Below are positions 9,412 through 17,449 of a DNA stretch of 64,000 bases, piece after piece (within the stretch, counting starts at the first letter, position 1; every line of letters starts with the position of its first letter). A program made the position numbers and the translations under genes. The DNA is taken from NCBI GenBank assembly GCA_942492375.1, contig CALOEL010000005.1, positions 244,256 through 308,255 on the forward strand, read 5' to 3'. A model generated the notes under the pieces. The model searched no databases and was not told the origin of the DNA. It saw nothing but the letters and a program-made list of their open reading frames with translations. Origin of the DNA: JAHEAO01 sp942492375 (GTDB lineage Bacteria; Pseudomonadota; Alphaproteobacteria; Rhodobacterales; Rhodobacteraceae).

Positions 9412-10734
9412 TCAGTCACCACGCTCCATTCTGGCGCTCCAGGCAGCTTTCCCCATGCCCCTACGATCGACGCGGCTCTCCATCGCCAGTGACGACTGGA
9501 CCACCATCTCCTTGCGCATCCGGGATGAGAACTGACGGCCAACACGTCGTGCAAGCAGCTCGAGTTCATGGGTCATCTCGAGCCCTCGATCCAAGCCTTC
9601 AACATAGCGGCGGAAATGGCGCAGCTCGCGCTCTATGTATTTCTCCGCATCCTTATATGCCCCGTCCCGGTTCATCTGGGCCGCCGTGGTGACAACATGG
9701 GCGCTCCAAGTCCGGGCGACGATCGCCGCTACCTCAGTGTCACGAGGTTGGGCCTTGTTGGCAGCACCGTCCACAGAGACGAGCCTTACTGGCATCGAGT
9801 CAGTTTCGAGTCCGGACCGATCGTCTACGGCCCGTCCGCTGGCGGATACCTCGAACGCGAGGTCATCGTTTTGCTGAGTCTTGGGGCATGTGATCTTGAA
9901 GACCATTACGCGCTCGATGTCGTTCTGGACCGGCCCGATGGGAACAATAATACAACCGTTGCGGATCTCGGAACCTGTGCGTCCCAACACATCGACCCGC
10001 GCGCCCGTCGGCATGGTGAGCTTGATCTGCGCATCCTCCACGACGGTCCCAAAGATGTCGTCCAGCTCACCCAGAAGGACGGAGGAAATCTCGCTCGTCA
10101 GCTCCGCATCGTGAAGACGGCCGCCGCCATTCTCAGCGATACCGCGAAGCAACTGCTCGTCGTAGCCATCGCCGATGCCCAGCGTCGAGGTAAGAACACC
10201 GCGCATCCTGAGTTCACCGGCGTGCTCGCGCAGTTCTTCCGGGTCCACAATACCTTCATTGGCGTGGCCGTCGCTGAGGATGATGACACGCGGGGTCATC
10301 CGCGGATCCTCTTCGGAGATCCGAGCGGCGCATTCGACACCGGCGAACCATCCGCCGGACAGCAGGGTCATTCCCCGTGTCTGAAGGCGTGAAATCTCCG
10401 CACGAATCCGGGCCGCGTTGTCCGTTGTCACCGGCACGGCATCAAGGTGAACCAGAACGTCCGATGCGAAGGAGACTATTGTTAGGCGATCCCGTTCGGT
10501 CAGGCGTTCCGCAAGTCCCAGGGCCGCTTCCTTGGCTGCCTCGAGCTTTCCGCCACCCATCGAACCGCTGGCGTCGATCACGAGAGCGATGTTGAGGGGT
10601 GCGCGTTCGTCCGAGCAACTCTCGTCATTGCGACGAGCCTTGAGGCGGGTGACCAGGTAACGAACTGAGTCCCCGCCTTCCCAGAAGAGCTTGCGATCGA
10701 AGGCGGCGGTAGCGGTGAAGTTCACATCAGTCAT
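9412..10734 (-). CDS. VWA-domain protein with intact MIDAS, paired with MerR regulator
   Basis: 440 aa from the preferred start. A von Willebrand factor A domain begins at about residue 47; the metal-ion adhesion site DxSxS is D54-A-S56-G-S58, followed by a conserved Thr in GMTLLSGG and Asp in ILSDGHANEG, so Mg2+ binding should be intact. The C-terminal ~180 residues are beta-rich then helical. There is no signal peptide or membrane anchor, so it acts in the cytoplasm, where VWA proteins usually scaffold metal-dependent protein contacts. The ATG at 10734 gives an 8-base overlap (ATGACTGA) with the upstream MerR gene, supporting it over an in-frame start further upstream. The function of the pair is unknown; a defence or stress role is inference from location. 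Confidence 0.82.
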   Translation of the reverse strand: MTDVNFTATAAFDRKLFWEGGDSVRYLVTRLKARRNDESCSDERAPLNIALVIDASGSMGGGKLEAAKEAALGLAERLTERDRLTIVSFASDVLVHLDAVPVTTDNAARIRAEISRLQTRGMTLLSGGWFAGVECAARISEEDPRMTPRVIILSDGHANEGIVDPEELREHAGELRMRGVLTSTLGIGDGYDEQLLRGIAENGGGRLHDAELTSEISSVLLGELDDIFGTVVEDAQIKLTMPTGARVDVLGRTGSEIRNGCIIVPIGPVQNDIERVMVFKITCPKTQQNDDLAFEVSASGRAVDDRSGLETDSMPVRLVSVDGAANKAQPRDTEVAAIVARTWSAHVVTTAAQMNRDGAYKDAEKYIERELRHFRRYVEGLDRGLEMTHELELLARRVGRQFSSRMRKEMVVQSSLAMESRVDRRGMGKAAWSARMERGD

Positions 10735-11416
10735 TCTTTGTTCTCCCAGTAAGGATGGCGCGGAACTGGTCCGCGAGTTGTTCAAAAAGGACTCTTTCTC
10801 GAGGTTCGAGATCGCCGCGCACGGAAAGTTCGAGGTCCGGCGTGACGGCTATGCGTGTCCAGACCGTTCCTCGCGACCGTCTCGGCGCTGGAGCCTCCTG
10901 CACCTTCTCCAGCTGGAGGATGAGGCGCTCGATGCTTACAAGTTCCGCCTGGCGTTCATCAGAGCGAGGCATTCGATATGACTGCATCGACGAAATGGCA
11001 TTACCCGTGTCAAAGGACGGCAGCTCCGATGCGCTCGAAGGGGTCTTCTTTCGAGGGAAGGCCATGGAACGCGGTGCAGGTTCCGCGGTGGCGCTCCGTG
11101 CTTGGATCCGCCTGAGATAGTCGCGCGCCGACTTACTCGATGCCGTAGTAGGGCCCGTTTCAAGTGCCCACTCCCGGACCTGGTCATCCGTTGCCATCAT
11201 GAAACGACGCCCGATTTCCGACAGCGAGAGCCCGTGGAGATCCTTGAGCGCCCGTACCGCTAGTGCACGATCTGCATTGCTAGCTGGGTATCGTGCGCCG
11301 CGCCCGGGCTTGAATGGCGGAGAGAGCAGTCCCTCGCTGACCCATGACCGCAAGGTGCGCTGCTCAACCCCAGTGCGTTTGCTAAGTTCTTCAAGTGTGA
11401 GTTCATCATCAGACAT
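10727..11416 (-). CDS. MerR-family transcriptional regulator
   Basis: 229 aa. Residues ~7-75 form a MerR-type winged HTH (LTLEELSKRTGVEQRTLRSW, then a wing with GRGARYPASNADRALAVRALKDLHGLSLSEIGRRF). The linker is Ser/Pro-rich, and the C-terminal ~60 residues (ELVSIERLILQLEKVQEA) look coiled-coil, followed by a beta segment ending RVLFEQLADQFRAILTG. There is no metal-binding Cys triad, so it is not a metal sensor. It is the first gene of the module and overlaps the VWA gene by 8 bases. A 30-bp inverted repeat at 11435-11464 just upstream is its probable autoregulatory operator. Confidence 0.82.
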   Translation of the reverse strand: MSDDELTLEELSKRTGVEQRTLRSWVSEGLLSPPFKPGRGARYPASNADRALAVRALKDLHGLSLSEIGRRFMMATDDQVREWALETGPTTASSKSARDYLRRIQARSATAEPAPRSMAFPRKKTPSSASELPSFDTGNAISSMQSYRMPRSDERQAELVSIERLILQLEKVQEAPAPRRSRGTVWTRIAVTPDLELSVRGDLEPRERVLFEQLADQFRAILTGRTKND

Positions 11417-11434
11417 GCGAGCGATGTAGGTTTA

Positions 11435-11464
11435 TTAATACGACATGTCAAGATGTCGCATTAA
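11435..11464 (-). promoter_or_regulatory. Operator-like dyad upstream of the MerR gene
   Basis: Arms TTAATACGACAT and ATGTCGCATTAA are inverted repeats of 12 bp with one mismatch, separated by 6 bp, and sit 19-48 bp upstream of the MerR start. Leftward, a perfect -35 hexamer TTGACA (complement of 11446-11451) lies inside the dyad, so a bound regulator would cover the promoter. The nested palindrome GACATGTC is at 11442-11449. This fits autorepression by the adjacent MerR protein. Confidence 0.7.
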
Positions 11465-11539
11465 TGGGTGTTGGACCAAATCCAACGACCTCGCTAGGTT
11501 TCAAAAAATCCAATCAATTCGCACTAGGGACTAAATCCA

Positions 11540-11920
11540 TCAGTCAAACACCTTTTCCGGCTGCTCGGCCCACGGCAGTTCCGCCACGCCGCAGAGGTCG
11601 AAGATCGACAGCACCGTGGGTTCGCGTCGCAGGACCAGCTGCTCCAGCACCGACGGTGCAAGCCATGCCAGCCGGATCACGCGGCTGACATAGCGGTCCG
11701 AGATGCCTTCCTCTCTGGCGAGGTCGGCGATGGTGGTGACGTCGCCGCGCTCGAGCCTGTGCCGCCAGTTCCATGCACGGCCGATGGCGCGCAGCAAGCG
11801 GGCGTCCTGGCCGCGATCCATGGCCACTTCGATCTCCTTGGGCGGCAAGATGCGCGGGCGGCCGCCGCGATTGCGCATGGTGAGCGGTATGTGGACGCGG
11901 AGGGTTTCGGGCTCTGCCAT
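11540..11920 (-). CDS. Small HTH-like protein closing the serine-recombinase operon
   Basis: 126 aa. The central part (VTTIADLAREEGISDRYVSRVIRLAWLAPSVLEQLV) is a helix-turn-helix of the type found in ParB-like and recombinase-accessory proteins, ending in a conserved tail (VLSIFDLCGVAELPW). The start overlaps the recombinase stop (TGATG), so it is the last gene of a four-gene coupled operon. Its position beside a large serine recombinase suggests a DNA-binding accessory such as a directionality or site-selection factor; that role is inferred. A diverged 3' remnant of the same gene lies at 8203-8281. Confidence 0.72.
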   Translation of the reverse strand: MAEPETLRVHIPLTMRNRGGRPRILPPKEIEVAMDRGQDARLLRAIGRAWNWRHRLERGDVTTIADLAREEGISDRYVSRVIRLAWLAPSVLEQLVLRREPTVLSIFDLCGVAELPWAEQPEKVFD

Positions 11921-13245
11921 CACGCCACCTCCGGCTTGGCCGGGGCCATCAGAGCGGCAATCGCGCCTAACCCCTCATGGCGCAGATCGACCGCCAGTCC
12001 GGCGTCGCTGGCGGTGACACGCGCCACCAGAAGCCTGACCACGCGGGCCTGCTCGGCCGGGATCAGCGCCTTCCACATCTCGTCGAACTGGGAGAGCGAG
12101 GCGCTGATGTCCGCCTCGCCAAGGTCTGGCCGGTCCTTGCGCAGGGTCCGCGACACCCGCGCGGCGACCTCGGGGGTGCGCAGCAGGCGCCGGATTTCGC
12201 CGACCACGGCATCCTCGACCATGCCACCGGGCAGCCGCTGCGGGCCTCGCAACTCTGCCTTGGGCCGTTTCTTGATCGCGTCCATCGACACGTAGTAGCG
12301 ATAGCGCCGCGTGCCTTTCTTGGTGTGGTGCGGGGTCATCGCGACGCCGGTCTCGGTGAAGATCAGCCCGCGCAGCAGCGCCGGTGAAGGTTCCTTGGCA
12401 ACGGCAACCCGCTTGACGCGGTTGTTTGCGATTACATGATGGACGTCGTCCCAAAGCGTGGCGTCAATGATCGCGTCGTGCTCGCCGGGATAGGCCGTGC
12501 CTTTGTGGACTGCGAGACCACGATAGACCTTGTTGTGCAGGGTCTTGAGAAGCGAGGTCTTGTCGTAGGGTCTGCCGGTCTTTGTCAGGATCGCGCGCGC
12601 GTCCAATTCGCGGATCACCTCCGCCGTTGAACTGGACCGGGCGTAGAGCGTGAAGATCGTCCGCACCGCCTCGGCCTCGTCTGGGTCCACGATCAGCTTG
12701 CGGTCCTTCACGTTGTAACCCAGCGGCACCGGTCCACCCATCCAGATGCCCTTCTTGCGCGACGCAGCGACCTTGTCGCGGATCCGCTCGCCGATGACCT
12801 CGCGCTCGAACTGGGCAAAACTGAGCAGGATGTTCAGCGTCAGTCGCCCCATGGATGTCGTGGTGTTGAAGGACTGCGTGACGGACACAAAGGTGACGCC
12901 GTGCTTGTCGAAGATCTCGACCAGCTTTGAGAAATCCATCAGCGCGCGGCTGAGGCGATCGATCTTGTAGACCACGACGATGTCGATCAGCCCGTCCTCG
13001 ATGTCGGCGATCAGGTCTTTTAGCGCGGGCCTTTCCAGCGTGCCGCCGGAGAAGCCGCCGTCATCGTATTTGTCGCGCAGGCAGACCCAACCCTCAGCCT
13101 TTTGGCTGGCGATATAGGCCTCACAAGCCTCCCGCTGGGCGTCGAGACTGTTGAACTCCATGTCGAGCCCTTCCTCGCTCGATTTGCGGGTGTAGATGGC
13201 GCAGCGCAGGCGGCGGGGCGGTTGTGGCTGTTTTTGGCGCGTCAT
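11920..13245 (-). CDS. Large serine recombinase (probable prophage integrase)
   Basis: 441 aa from the chosen ATG. The N-terminal resolvase domain starts RCAIYTRKSSEEG, with the nucleophile Ser at about residue 22, and continues through LERPALKDLIADIEDGLIDIVVVYKIDRLSR (active-site Arg in DRLSR) to the FAQFEREVIGERIRDK E-helix. The recombinase domain (VPLGYNVKDRKLIVDPDEAEAVRTIF) and a shortened C-terminal part follow. The Zn-ribbon region (PALLRGLIFTETGVAMTPHHTKKG) lacks the usual cysteines, as in this alphaproteobacterial subfamily. The ATG at 13245 overlaps the DUF2924 stop, which supports it over an in-frame start further upstream. It lies at the left end of the prophage, transcribed outward, as expected for an integrase. 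Confidence 0.9.
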   Translation of the reverse strand: MTRQKQPQPPRRLRCAIYTRKSSEEGLDMEFNSLDAQREACEAYIASQKAEGWVCLRDKYDDGGFSGGTLERPALKDLIADIEDGLIDIVVVYKIDRLSRALMDFSKLVEIFDKHGVTFVSVTQSFNTTTSMGRLTLNILLSFAQFEREVIGERIRDKVAASRKKGIWMGGPVPLGYNVKDRKLIVDPDEAEAVRTIFTLYARSSSTAEVIRELDARAILTKTGRPYDKTSLLKTLHNKVYRGLAVHKGTAYPGEHDAIIDATLWDDVHHVIANNRVKRVAVAKEPSPALLRGLIFTETGVAMTPHHTKKGTRRYRYYVSMDAIKKRPKAELRGPQRLPGGMVEDAVVGEIRRLLRTPEVAARVSRTLRKDRPDLGEADISASLSQFDEMWKALIPAEQARVVRLLVARVTASDAGLAVDLRHEGLGAIAALMAPAKPEVA

Positions 13246-13742
13246 TTGCTGATCCTCGGGCGCGGGGTGAAGCCGAAGAACTTCCAGCCGTTCCAGTTCG
13301 CCCCGGTAATGGCGCGCGCCGCGCCGGAAAGCGATTTGTACCGGCGGCCTTGCCACTCGAAGCCCTTCGTTAGCACCGTGACAGTGTGCTCGACGCCATT
13401 CCATTCGCGGACCAGCTTGGTGCCCGGCATCGGGCGTCGCGGGTCGGACACCATCTGACCGGGTTCGCCAGAAGCCACCTCCGCCGCCAGCGCATCCAGC
13501 GTCCGCCGGGTGTCGCGACCTATGCCACCGAGGGCCAGTTCCTGGATGCGGTAGCCAAGCCGCAGCTCGAGGTTCTGGCGGCTGGTGTTCGGCGCGGGCG
13601 CGTCAAAGATCACCGCCCATTTCTCGCGCAGCTCAGGCACGGTCATCGCCTTCAGCGCGACCAGGTCCGCCAGGACAGCGTGGTCCTGCGCAGCGCCAAG
13701 GCCTGTTCTCTTTCCTACTGATTTCGTTTTGGTTTTCGTCAT
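13242..13742 (-). CDS. DUF2924 protein, recombinase partner
   Basis: 166 aa. It shows the DUF2924 pattern: MTVPELREKWAVIFD, then RQNLELRLGYRIQELALGG, and a C-terminal GAARAITGANWNGWKFFG module of the kind found in small DNA-binding proteins. DUF2924 genes are very often found directly before this type of serine recombinase in alphaproteobacteria; the biochemical role is not established. The ends overlap with both neighbours (4 bases each), so expression is coupled. The lysine-rich N-terminus is probably flexible. Confidence 0.85.
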   Translation of the reverse strand: MTKTKTKSVGKRTGLGAAQDHAVLADLVALKAMTVPELREKWAVIFDAPAPNTSRQNLELRLGYRIQELALGGIGRDTRRTLDALAAEVASGEPGQMVSDPRRPMPGTKLVREWNGVEHTVTVLTKGFEWQGRRYKSLSGAARAITGANWNGWKFFGFTPRPRISK

Positions 13743-13960
13743 TCATCCTCTCCAACTCGGGTTCGCAACTGGTGACGACGACGGCGAACAAGGGCGAGGA
13801 TGTCCAGCGAACTGTCTCCTTCGTCCGGAGATTTTTCGTTTATTTTTGGTGGGTTGGCGCGATGCACACCTGTGGCGAGGATCCGGGCGAGTTCTGCTAG
13901 CCGCTCATCGGTCGTGAGCGTGTCGGGCGGTGGGGCGAAATTGACGTTGGTGTCGGGCAT
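13739..13960 (-). CDS. Small hypothetical protein, first gene of the recombinase operon
   Basis: 73 aa, hydrophilic, with no recognisable fold. The sequence MTPDT-like start, a helical LTTDERLAELARILATGVHRA segment and a basic C-terminus (LVRRRRHQLRTR) are visible. Small proteins with a similar helical motif commonly head the DUF2924-recombinase operon. It overlaps DUF2924 by 4 bases. The roughly 240 bp upstream to the next gene (13961-14199) hold no gene that I can see and probably the operon promoter. Confidence 0.6.
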   Translation of the reverse strand: MPDTNVNFAPPPDTLTTDERLAELARILATGVHRANPPKINEKSPDEGDSSLDILALVRRRRHQLRTRVGEDE

Positions 13961-14199
13961 GGCGGGCGAACCTCAGGAGCTGTTTTGTCCTGTGGTGGCC
14001 GCTGTGAGGATGGGATTTCAAGTTAAAACAATGGGTTGTCGTAGTGACGAGTAGGTCAGAGAAACTGAGCGTGCACGGAGCAAAAATTGATACCACGCCT
14101 TAAAAGGTCGGATAACTCCACGCTGCTCTAACGCCGCTCGTACCGAGAAATGAGGACCATGGATTGGCGGGGGGCTTTTTTGACGCCCAGTATTCCTTT

Positions 14200-16539
14200 T
14201 CAAAAGAAGCTGTGAGTTGCTGTTTTGCCTTTTGTTTCGGGCGAAATCAGATCTGCGATTTCTTCAAGAAGTGGCTGTAACCTCTGATGGTCGGATTGCG
14301 CCATGCCATTTTCGATCGCCGACGACCAATGGCCGTTACGGAACAGTGAAGCGGCGCGCCAGCGAATTTCCAAGGCAGCACGGTCTCGAAGCTCTTTGTT
14401 GGGCAAGCCGCCAGCTGTCATGCGGGAACTTATTTCTGCCTTTAGTCGAGTTTCTGCATCGGCGTCGTCAGCTAGAAGTACTAGTGTCGCGATCCCGTAG
14501 ACTGACTTTTCCAGAATCGCCCAGCCTGTCTGGTGACGGCCTGCCTTGAACGTCCATGACAGCAGGATATTGTCGATGTTGTCGGCAAGCTCTGGGCAAC
14601 CACGTCTGCGCGCATCCACTGCAGCTTCAAATAGCGTTTCAGTCATCTGAAAATTTTCGACGAATTTTACGGTTTCTTCGTCGTCGGGCACCCAAGACAA
14701 GACCGCGATCAGCCAGGCGGCGTGTTTGCGCAATTTCTCCTTTGTATGAGCGTCACAAGCGGCGGCATTCGATAAGGCAATTAGCATCGTAGTGACCGCC
14801 GTGATCCAGTTGATCATGTCGAACGTGAGTTGCGATCGTTTTTCGATGGCGTTTAGGAGAAGGTCCTTCTCGGTTTGATACATTCCGTCGGCCCATTCCT
14901 CGAAATTTACGATAACCTGCCGCGCATTCATATCGTCCGCAGGGGCATCCGCGACTACGTTGACGAGTTGGGAGAGCCTCACAGTGAGCCCTTGTGTGCT
15001 TGTAGCCGAGTAGTAGGGGGCGAGGTACGTGCTGTGGATGCTCATCAACGGCGTGTCCGGCAGGGCCATGAACAGCTCGGCGATCAGCTTCATGGAACCA
15101 CGGATATCCTGAGCCGCGAACTGGACCTCCCGCGACTTTGACCGCAACAGCTCGAAGCTGAGGCGCGCGAGCTGTTCAACGCCGATAGATGTGACGGGCC
15201 GGTAATCTTCGCGCGCGACCCCGGCGCATGAAATTATGCCGATCTTCTGCACCATCGTCGCAATGCTCTGCGGGCCTTCCGTTGCGAGCAGCATGTCGGC
15301 GCATTGTCCCATCAGCCGCACGCCTTCCATGAGGACGTCCGGCATGTTGTGCGGAACAATCCGCTCGACTTCCCCGGTGAGGTATCCGGCCGCCAGATGG
15401 GCGTGAGTTTTCGATGCGTGGGGATTTGCATAGTCAATTGCAGTATATACCCGCACGAGGCTGGCCATCACCCGCAGTGTTTGTTCGATCTGTTGTTCAT
15501 CGCCGCGCGTGACGGCGATACGCGCCGTCTGCCGCAGATGCTCAAGCGTATCGTTGATAAAACCGTCCGAGGTGAGCGGGTTGTCTAACATGAGCTGGTT
15601 TGCAAAGAAGGTCTTTCCCTTCGTTTCGATATAGGTGGCGTTGATCGCTATGATCGCGTCCATAGCCACGGCGCTCACCTCATGGTCGCCTTGCTCCGCA
15701 TAGCGGCGCGCGAACGAAACAGCATAGCGCACGCCCTGCTGCGCGCCCGCCGTCCACCCCCGATTGACCTGAAAATATGCCGTGCGCGCCAGGTCATGCT
15801 GGGACAAGTAGGAATTGGTCTGTGGCGGTTCGCTCCCATCGGAAAACAGCGGCGCTGCCCGTTTGGCTCGTCTCACCCACGCCCGCAGCTCACGCTGAGT
15901 TTGCCCAACGACCATCTTGAGTTGTTGTGCCGGGTTCACCAAAATTAACGCCCGTCGATAGCCGTAGAGAAACAGCCCTAGGATAATAGCGGTGCCCCAG
16001 AAGGCTGTGAATATGATGGCGCCGACGCGCTGCTGACTCACATTCAGAGATAGGCTGGCGATAATGACCGCTAGAATGAATGTCGCCGCGAACGCGCTGA
16101 GGAGGCGTCTGTCAGCGCTAAGCCTGCGAAATAGGCCATGCGGCATTCGCTCTACGTTGACCTGCATCGCGAACAAAACGAGGGACGACACAATGGCCGC
16201 TGCTCCGATTAACGCGCCACCAAGTGTCAGGAGAAACGATCCCAGCGATGCAAGTTCAGCTTCAGTTGCAAGGATCGGGTGCAGCAACTCCTGGAGTGCG
16301 GGGACACTGAAGCCACTGAGTCCGATCAACGCCAATAGGATGATCGCAACCGCTACCGCGCCATGCCGTTGCCGCCAGACAAGATACCGGTACCGGACGA
16401 GGTACACCTGCTGCCAGACTAAGGCCTTGCGTCGAGCCAGTCCGGTTGACACCCGCCTAGCGCTCCTGTTCATGCTTCTGCGCAGAAACCGGACCCGGAC
16501 TCGTAGCCGCTTCTTTATATTTGCCGATACTTTCTTCAA
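14200..16539 (-). CDS. Large membrane protein of unknown function (four TM segments, long cytoplasmic part)
   Basis: 779 aa. The N-terminal ~55 residues are very Arg/Lys-rich. Four hydrophobic stretches follow at about 59-82, 95-128, 146-167 and 173-198; the region with ALIGAAAIVSSLVLFAMQV and LLSAFAATFILAVIIASL is reminiscent of DUF2254-type membrane proteins. The remaining ~580 residues are soluble and mostly helical, without a recognised catalytic motif. The gene lies between the integration operon and the repressor, a common place for lysogenic-conversion genes, so it could be expressed in the lysogen and act in superinfection exclusion or defence; this is inference. GC is lower than in the phage structural genes. 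Confidence 0.6.
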   Translation of the reverse strand: MKKVSANIKKRLRVRVRFLRRSMNRSARRVSTGLARRKALVWQQVYLVRYRYLVWRQRHGAVAVAIILLALIGLSGFSVPALQELLHPILATEAELASLGSFLLTLGGALIGAAAIVSSLVLFAMQVNVERMPHGLFRRLSADRRLLSAFAATFILAVIIASLSLNVSQQRVGAIIFTAFWGTAIILGLFLYGYRRALILVNPAQQLKMVVGQTQRELRAWVRRAKRAAPLFSDGSEPPQTNSYLSQHDLARTAYFQVNRGWTAGAQQGVRYAVSFARRYAEQGDHEVSAVAMDAIIAINATYIETKGKTFFANQLMLDNPLTSDGFINDTLEHLRQTARIAVTRGDEQQIEQTLRVMASLVRVYTAIDYANPHASKTHAHLAAGYLTGEVERIVPHNMPDVLMEGVRLMGQCADMLLATEGPQSIATMVQKIGIISCAGVAREDYRPVTSIGVEQLARLSFELLRSKSREVQFAAQDIRGSMKLIAELFMALPDTPLMSIHSTYLAPYYSATSTQGLTVRLSQLVNVVADAPADDMNARQVIVNFEEWADGMYQTEKDLLLNAIEKRSQLTFDMINWITAVTTMLIALSNAAACDAHTKEKLRKHAAWLIAVLSWVPDDEETVKFVENFQMTETLFEAAVDARRRGCPELADNIDNILLSWTFKAGRHQTGWAILEKSVYGIATLVLLADDADAETRLKAEISSRMTAGGLPNKELRDRAALEIRWRAASLFRNGHWSSAIENGMAQSDHQRLQPLLEEIADLISPETKGKTATHSFF

Positions 16540-16580
16540 TCGTTCAAATCCCTTCTGCCGACGGCAAATTTTCTCTGGGG

Positions 16581-16754
16581 CTAATACCTCTCCTCACGCC
16601 CAACAATAGCCAGTTTGAGTGCCTTGAGATGATGCTCTAACCACTTGCCTGTTGGTGACCGTCTGCGCTCGGCCTCTGAACCGGCGCTCGCAAGACACAG
16701 CACATATAGCAGCCAGGGATCATCAATGCCTAGTTGCACCCCGCACCATCCCAT
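16581..16754 (-). CDS. Possible small protein overlapping the end of the 241-aa gene
   Basis: 57 codons from ATG 16754 (or 52 from GTG 16739), overlapping the 3' end of the upstream gene in another frame and ending TAG at 16581. The peptide (LGIDDPWLLYVLCLASAGSE then a basic, amphipathic tail LEHHLKALKLAIVG) has a plausible folded composition. The overlap looks like the translational coupling seen elsewhere in this phage. No homologue is recognised, so it may be spurious. Confidence 0.3.
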   Translation of the reverse strand: MGWCGVQLGIDDPWLLYVLCLASAGSEAERRRSPTGKWLEHHLKALKLAIVGREERY

Positions 16755-17448
16755 CCGTCTCCAGCCTGAGCGCCGCTCGCCACAATGGCGTCTTGGTGAA
16801 AGTGCTCTCCCGCGTCCGAAGCAACCCCTTGGCTCGGTTCTCTTCCAGCAACCCGGTCCAGCAGAGAGGCCGAAGCACCTGAATGTAAAGGCTGCTCAGC
16901 ACATCGTCGAAACCACCGGCAACATCAGGTTCGCCGAACATTACCCGTCGCAGGTCAGCGCCGGTCGCGCCGTCCTCGGTCTCGACGTTCAACACGTTCA
17001 GGAACACGTCCCAATTGCCCAAGACAGGTTCGTCGTCGAAGCGCGAGAAGCGGGCGTGATTGACCTCGAACAGGTAGAACGGTGTGACGATGCCGAAGAT
17101 GCGACCCGGATGGCCGACAAGTTCCTGGCCCGCCTTACTCAGCTTGAACTGCCCTTTGTGGTGCCGCCCGATCTTCAGCGCGATCATAACGTCGTGCAGA
17201 TCCATCAGCGGGCCGAAGTCGATCTCGTTCAGCACCTTGTTGATGGCGAACAGGTCACCCTCGGTGTAGCCGGGCCAGTCGAACTCGCGCGCAGCCCAAT
17301 GAACGAACACCCGCTTGAAGGCTTTCGACGGCGTCAGCCCGACCCCTCCATGTTCGGCGATATAGGCGAAGGTCTTTTCCAGCGCCCGCACCATAGGTGA
17401 ATGTGCCAGCGCGGGGTTGGTATCCTCGATCTGGCGGAATTCGATCAC
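16723..17448 (-). CDS. Conserved hypothetical protein downstream of the repressor
   Basis: 241 aa from GTG 17448, which lies one base after the repressor stop; an ATG at 17505 would add 19 basic residues but overlap the repressor by 56 bp. The protein is soluble, with segments SPMVRALEKTFAYIAEHGGVGLTPSKAFKRV and DLHDVMIALKIGRHHKGQFKLSKAGQELV; the second resembles a winged-helix segment. It is not recognised as an enzyme. The tight spacing makes it part of the repressor transcript, so it is likely expressed in the lysogen and could help maintain it or exclude other phages. Confidence 0.6.
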   Translation of the reverse strand: MIEFRQIEDTNPALAHSPMVRALEKTFAYIAEHGGVGLTPSKAFKRVFVHWAAREFDWPGYTEGDLFAINKVLNEIDFGPLMDLHDVMIALKIGRHHKGQFKLSKAGQELVGHPGRIFGIVTPFYLFEVNHARFSRFDDEPVLGNWDVFLNVLNVETEDGATGADLRRVMFGEPDVAGGFDDVLSSLYIQVLRPLCWTGLLEENRAKGLLRTRESTFTKTPLWRAALRLETDGMVRGATRH

Positions 17449-17449
17449 G

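Noticed and set aside
12436..13721. Plus-strand frames opposite the serine recombinase and DUF2924
   Set aside because: Shadows of strongly supported minus-strand genes with recognisable motifs; no start signals.
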